Of a stretch of 64,000 nt of DNA, positions 63,668-64,000 are shown piece by piece. The position numbers and the translations under genes are program-made. The notes under the pieces were generated by a model, which saw only the letters and a list, made by a program, of their open reading frames with translations, was not told the DNA's origin and did not search any database. The stretch covers positions 2,110,001 to 2,174,000 of the forward strand of contig NZ_CP118605.1 in NCBI RefSeq assembly GCF_029869925.1. Direction: 5' to 3'. The stretch's first letter is position 1; each line of letters begins with the position of its first letter. Origin of the DNA: Microbulbifer bruguierae. GTDB lineage: Bacteria; Pseudomonadota; Gammaproteobacteria; Pseudomonadales; Cellvibrionaceae.

Positions 63668-63690
63668 GTGGGAGCCTGCTTGCAGGCGAA
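63668..63690. repeat. REP element, diverged copy
   Basis: GTGGGAGCCTGCTTGCAGGC plus GAA, inverted relative to the copy at 63586, in the gap between the two permease genes. Confidence 0.8.
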
Positions 63691-63704
63691 TTGGTGGCGG
63701 TTAC

Positions 63705-64000
63705 TCATCGGGAGGCCTCCAGGGTGCGGCTTACCCGGGTCTGCCACAGGGCGTAACAGAACAGCAGTGCGAGGATCACCATCGAGTAAGCGGCGGCGTA
63801 GGCGTACTGGTATTTTTCAAAGCCGATGCGGAACGCCTTGGTGATCAGGATATCGTTGGCCCCGGCCGGGGCGCCGTCGCTGACCAGATAAATGACGTTG
63901 AACATATTGAAGGTCCACACCACCGACAGGATTACCGCCGGGATCAGTACCGGCTTTAGCAGCGGCAGGGTGATGGTGCGAAACTGCAGCCAGCGGCCGG
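63705..64000 (-). CDS. ABC sugar permease (MalF-type), 5' part beyond window
   Basis: C-terminal ~98 residues. The visible part starts in the EAA-loop end (FRTITLPLLKPVLIPAVIL), followed by SVVWTFNMFNVIYLVSDG, the typical MalF membrane segment, then AAAYSMVILALLFCYALW. It ends 76 bases before the MalG-type start, with REP elements between, so the two are one importer. The binding protein and ATPase are not in the window. Confidence 0.85.
   Translation of the reverse strand, partial: GRWLQFRTITLPLLKPVLIPAVILSVVWTFNMFNVIYLVSDGAPAGANDILITKAFRIGFEKYQYAYAAAYSMVILALLFCYALWQTRVSRTLEASR

Overview
The window looks like a chromosomal segment of a marine, polysaccharide-degrading gammaproteobacterium, probably Cellvibrionales and Microbulbifer-like. 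This is inferred from gene content: lipoprotein glycoside hydrolases, very large TonB receptors, a SapC / JmjC-cupin / flavin-halogenase trio, a GH31 close to Cellvibrio Agd31B, and GC-rich DNA with AT-rich islands. No rRNA, tRNA or CRISPR array was seen.

Layout. 1-5.2 kb (minus strand): a GH3 beta-glucosidase cut by the window edge, an MFS sugar porter with a LacI-type operator, and an SLC45/GPH-type disaccharide transporter. 5.3-7.1 kb: a hipBA toxin-antitoxin pair. 7.1-13 kb: an AT-richer accessory stretch of small genes (GFA protein, a PD-(D/E)XK-like protein, zinc-ribbon and TonB_C membrane proteins, secreted hypotheticals), then a spermidine-synthase-like protein, DUF2986, DUF2164 and a small membrane protein. 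13-18.6 kb: GH31 and GH13 starch enzymes and a DUF3014 protein. 18.6-27.2 kb (minus): a tight ten-gene run (thermostable-hemolysin family, acyl-CoA ligase, heme-oxygenase-like diiron oxidase, SDR, TPR protein, QseB/QseC-like two-component system, cupredoxin, FTR1 iron permease, outer-membrane-type protein), with a PmrA/QseB-type direct repeat at its head. 27.5-36 kb: an FG-GAP lipoprotein, a MalS-like GH13, a tandem Usp protein and an M3 metallopeptidase. 36.1-38.8 kb: an AT-rich island of five small orphan genes separated by copies of one short repeat, next to a truncated REP-associated tyrosine transposase. 39-46.6 kb: a flavin halogenase, a TonB receptor, glucokinase and a membrane AraC-type regulator. 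46.7-62.3 kb: a laminarin-type beta-1,3-glucan locus (GH16-GH128 fusion, GH3, GH16, halogenase, JmjC-cupin, SapC, TonB receptor). 62.6-64 kb: two ABC sugar permeases with REP elements.

How it fits together. Two carbohydrate systems are interleaved. The starch/maltodextrin set (SLC45-type porter, GH31, two GH13s, TonB receptor, glucokinase) is tied together by GC-rich palindromes upstream of four of its units. The beta-1,3-glucan set shares a different motif (core TCGTCCCAC) upstream of the TonB receptor, GH16 and GH3. The likely flow is: surface endo-cleavage by GH16/GH128, import by the TonB receptor, GH3 trimming to glucose, inner-membrane uptake by ABC or MFS carriers, and phosphorylation by glucokinase. 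The regulon assignments are inference from shared motifs; the enzyme families are read directly from their motifs.
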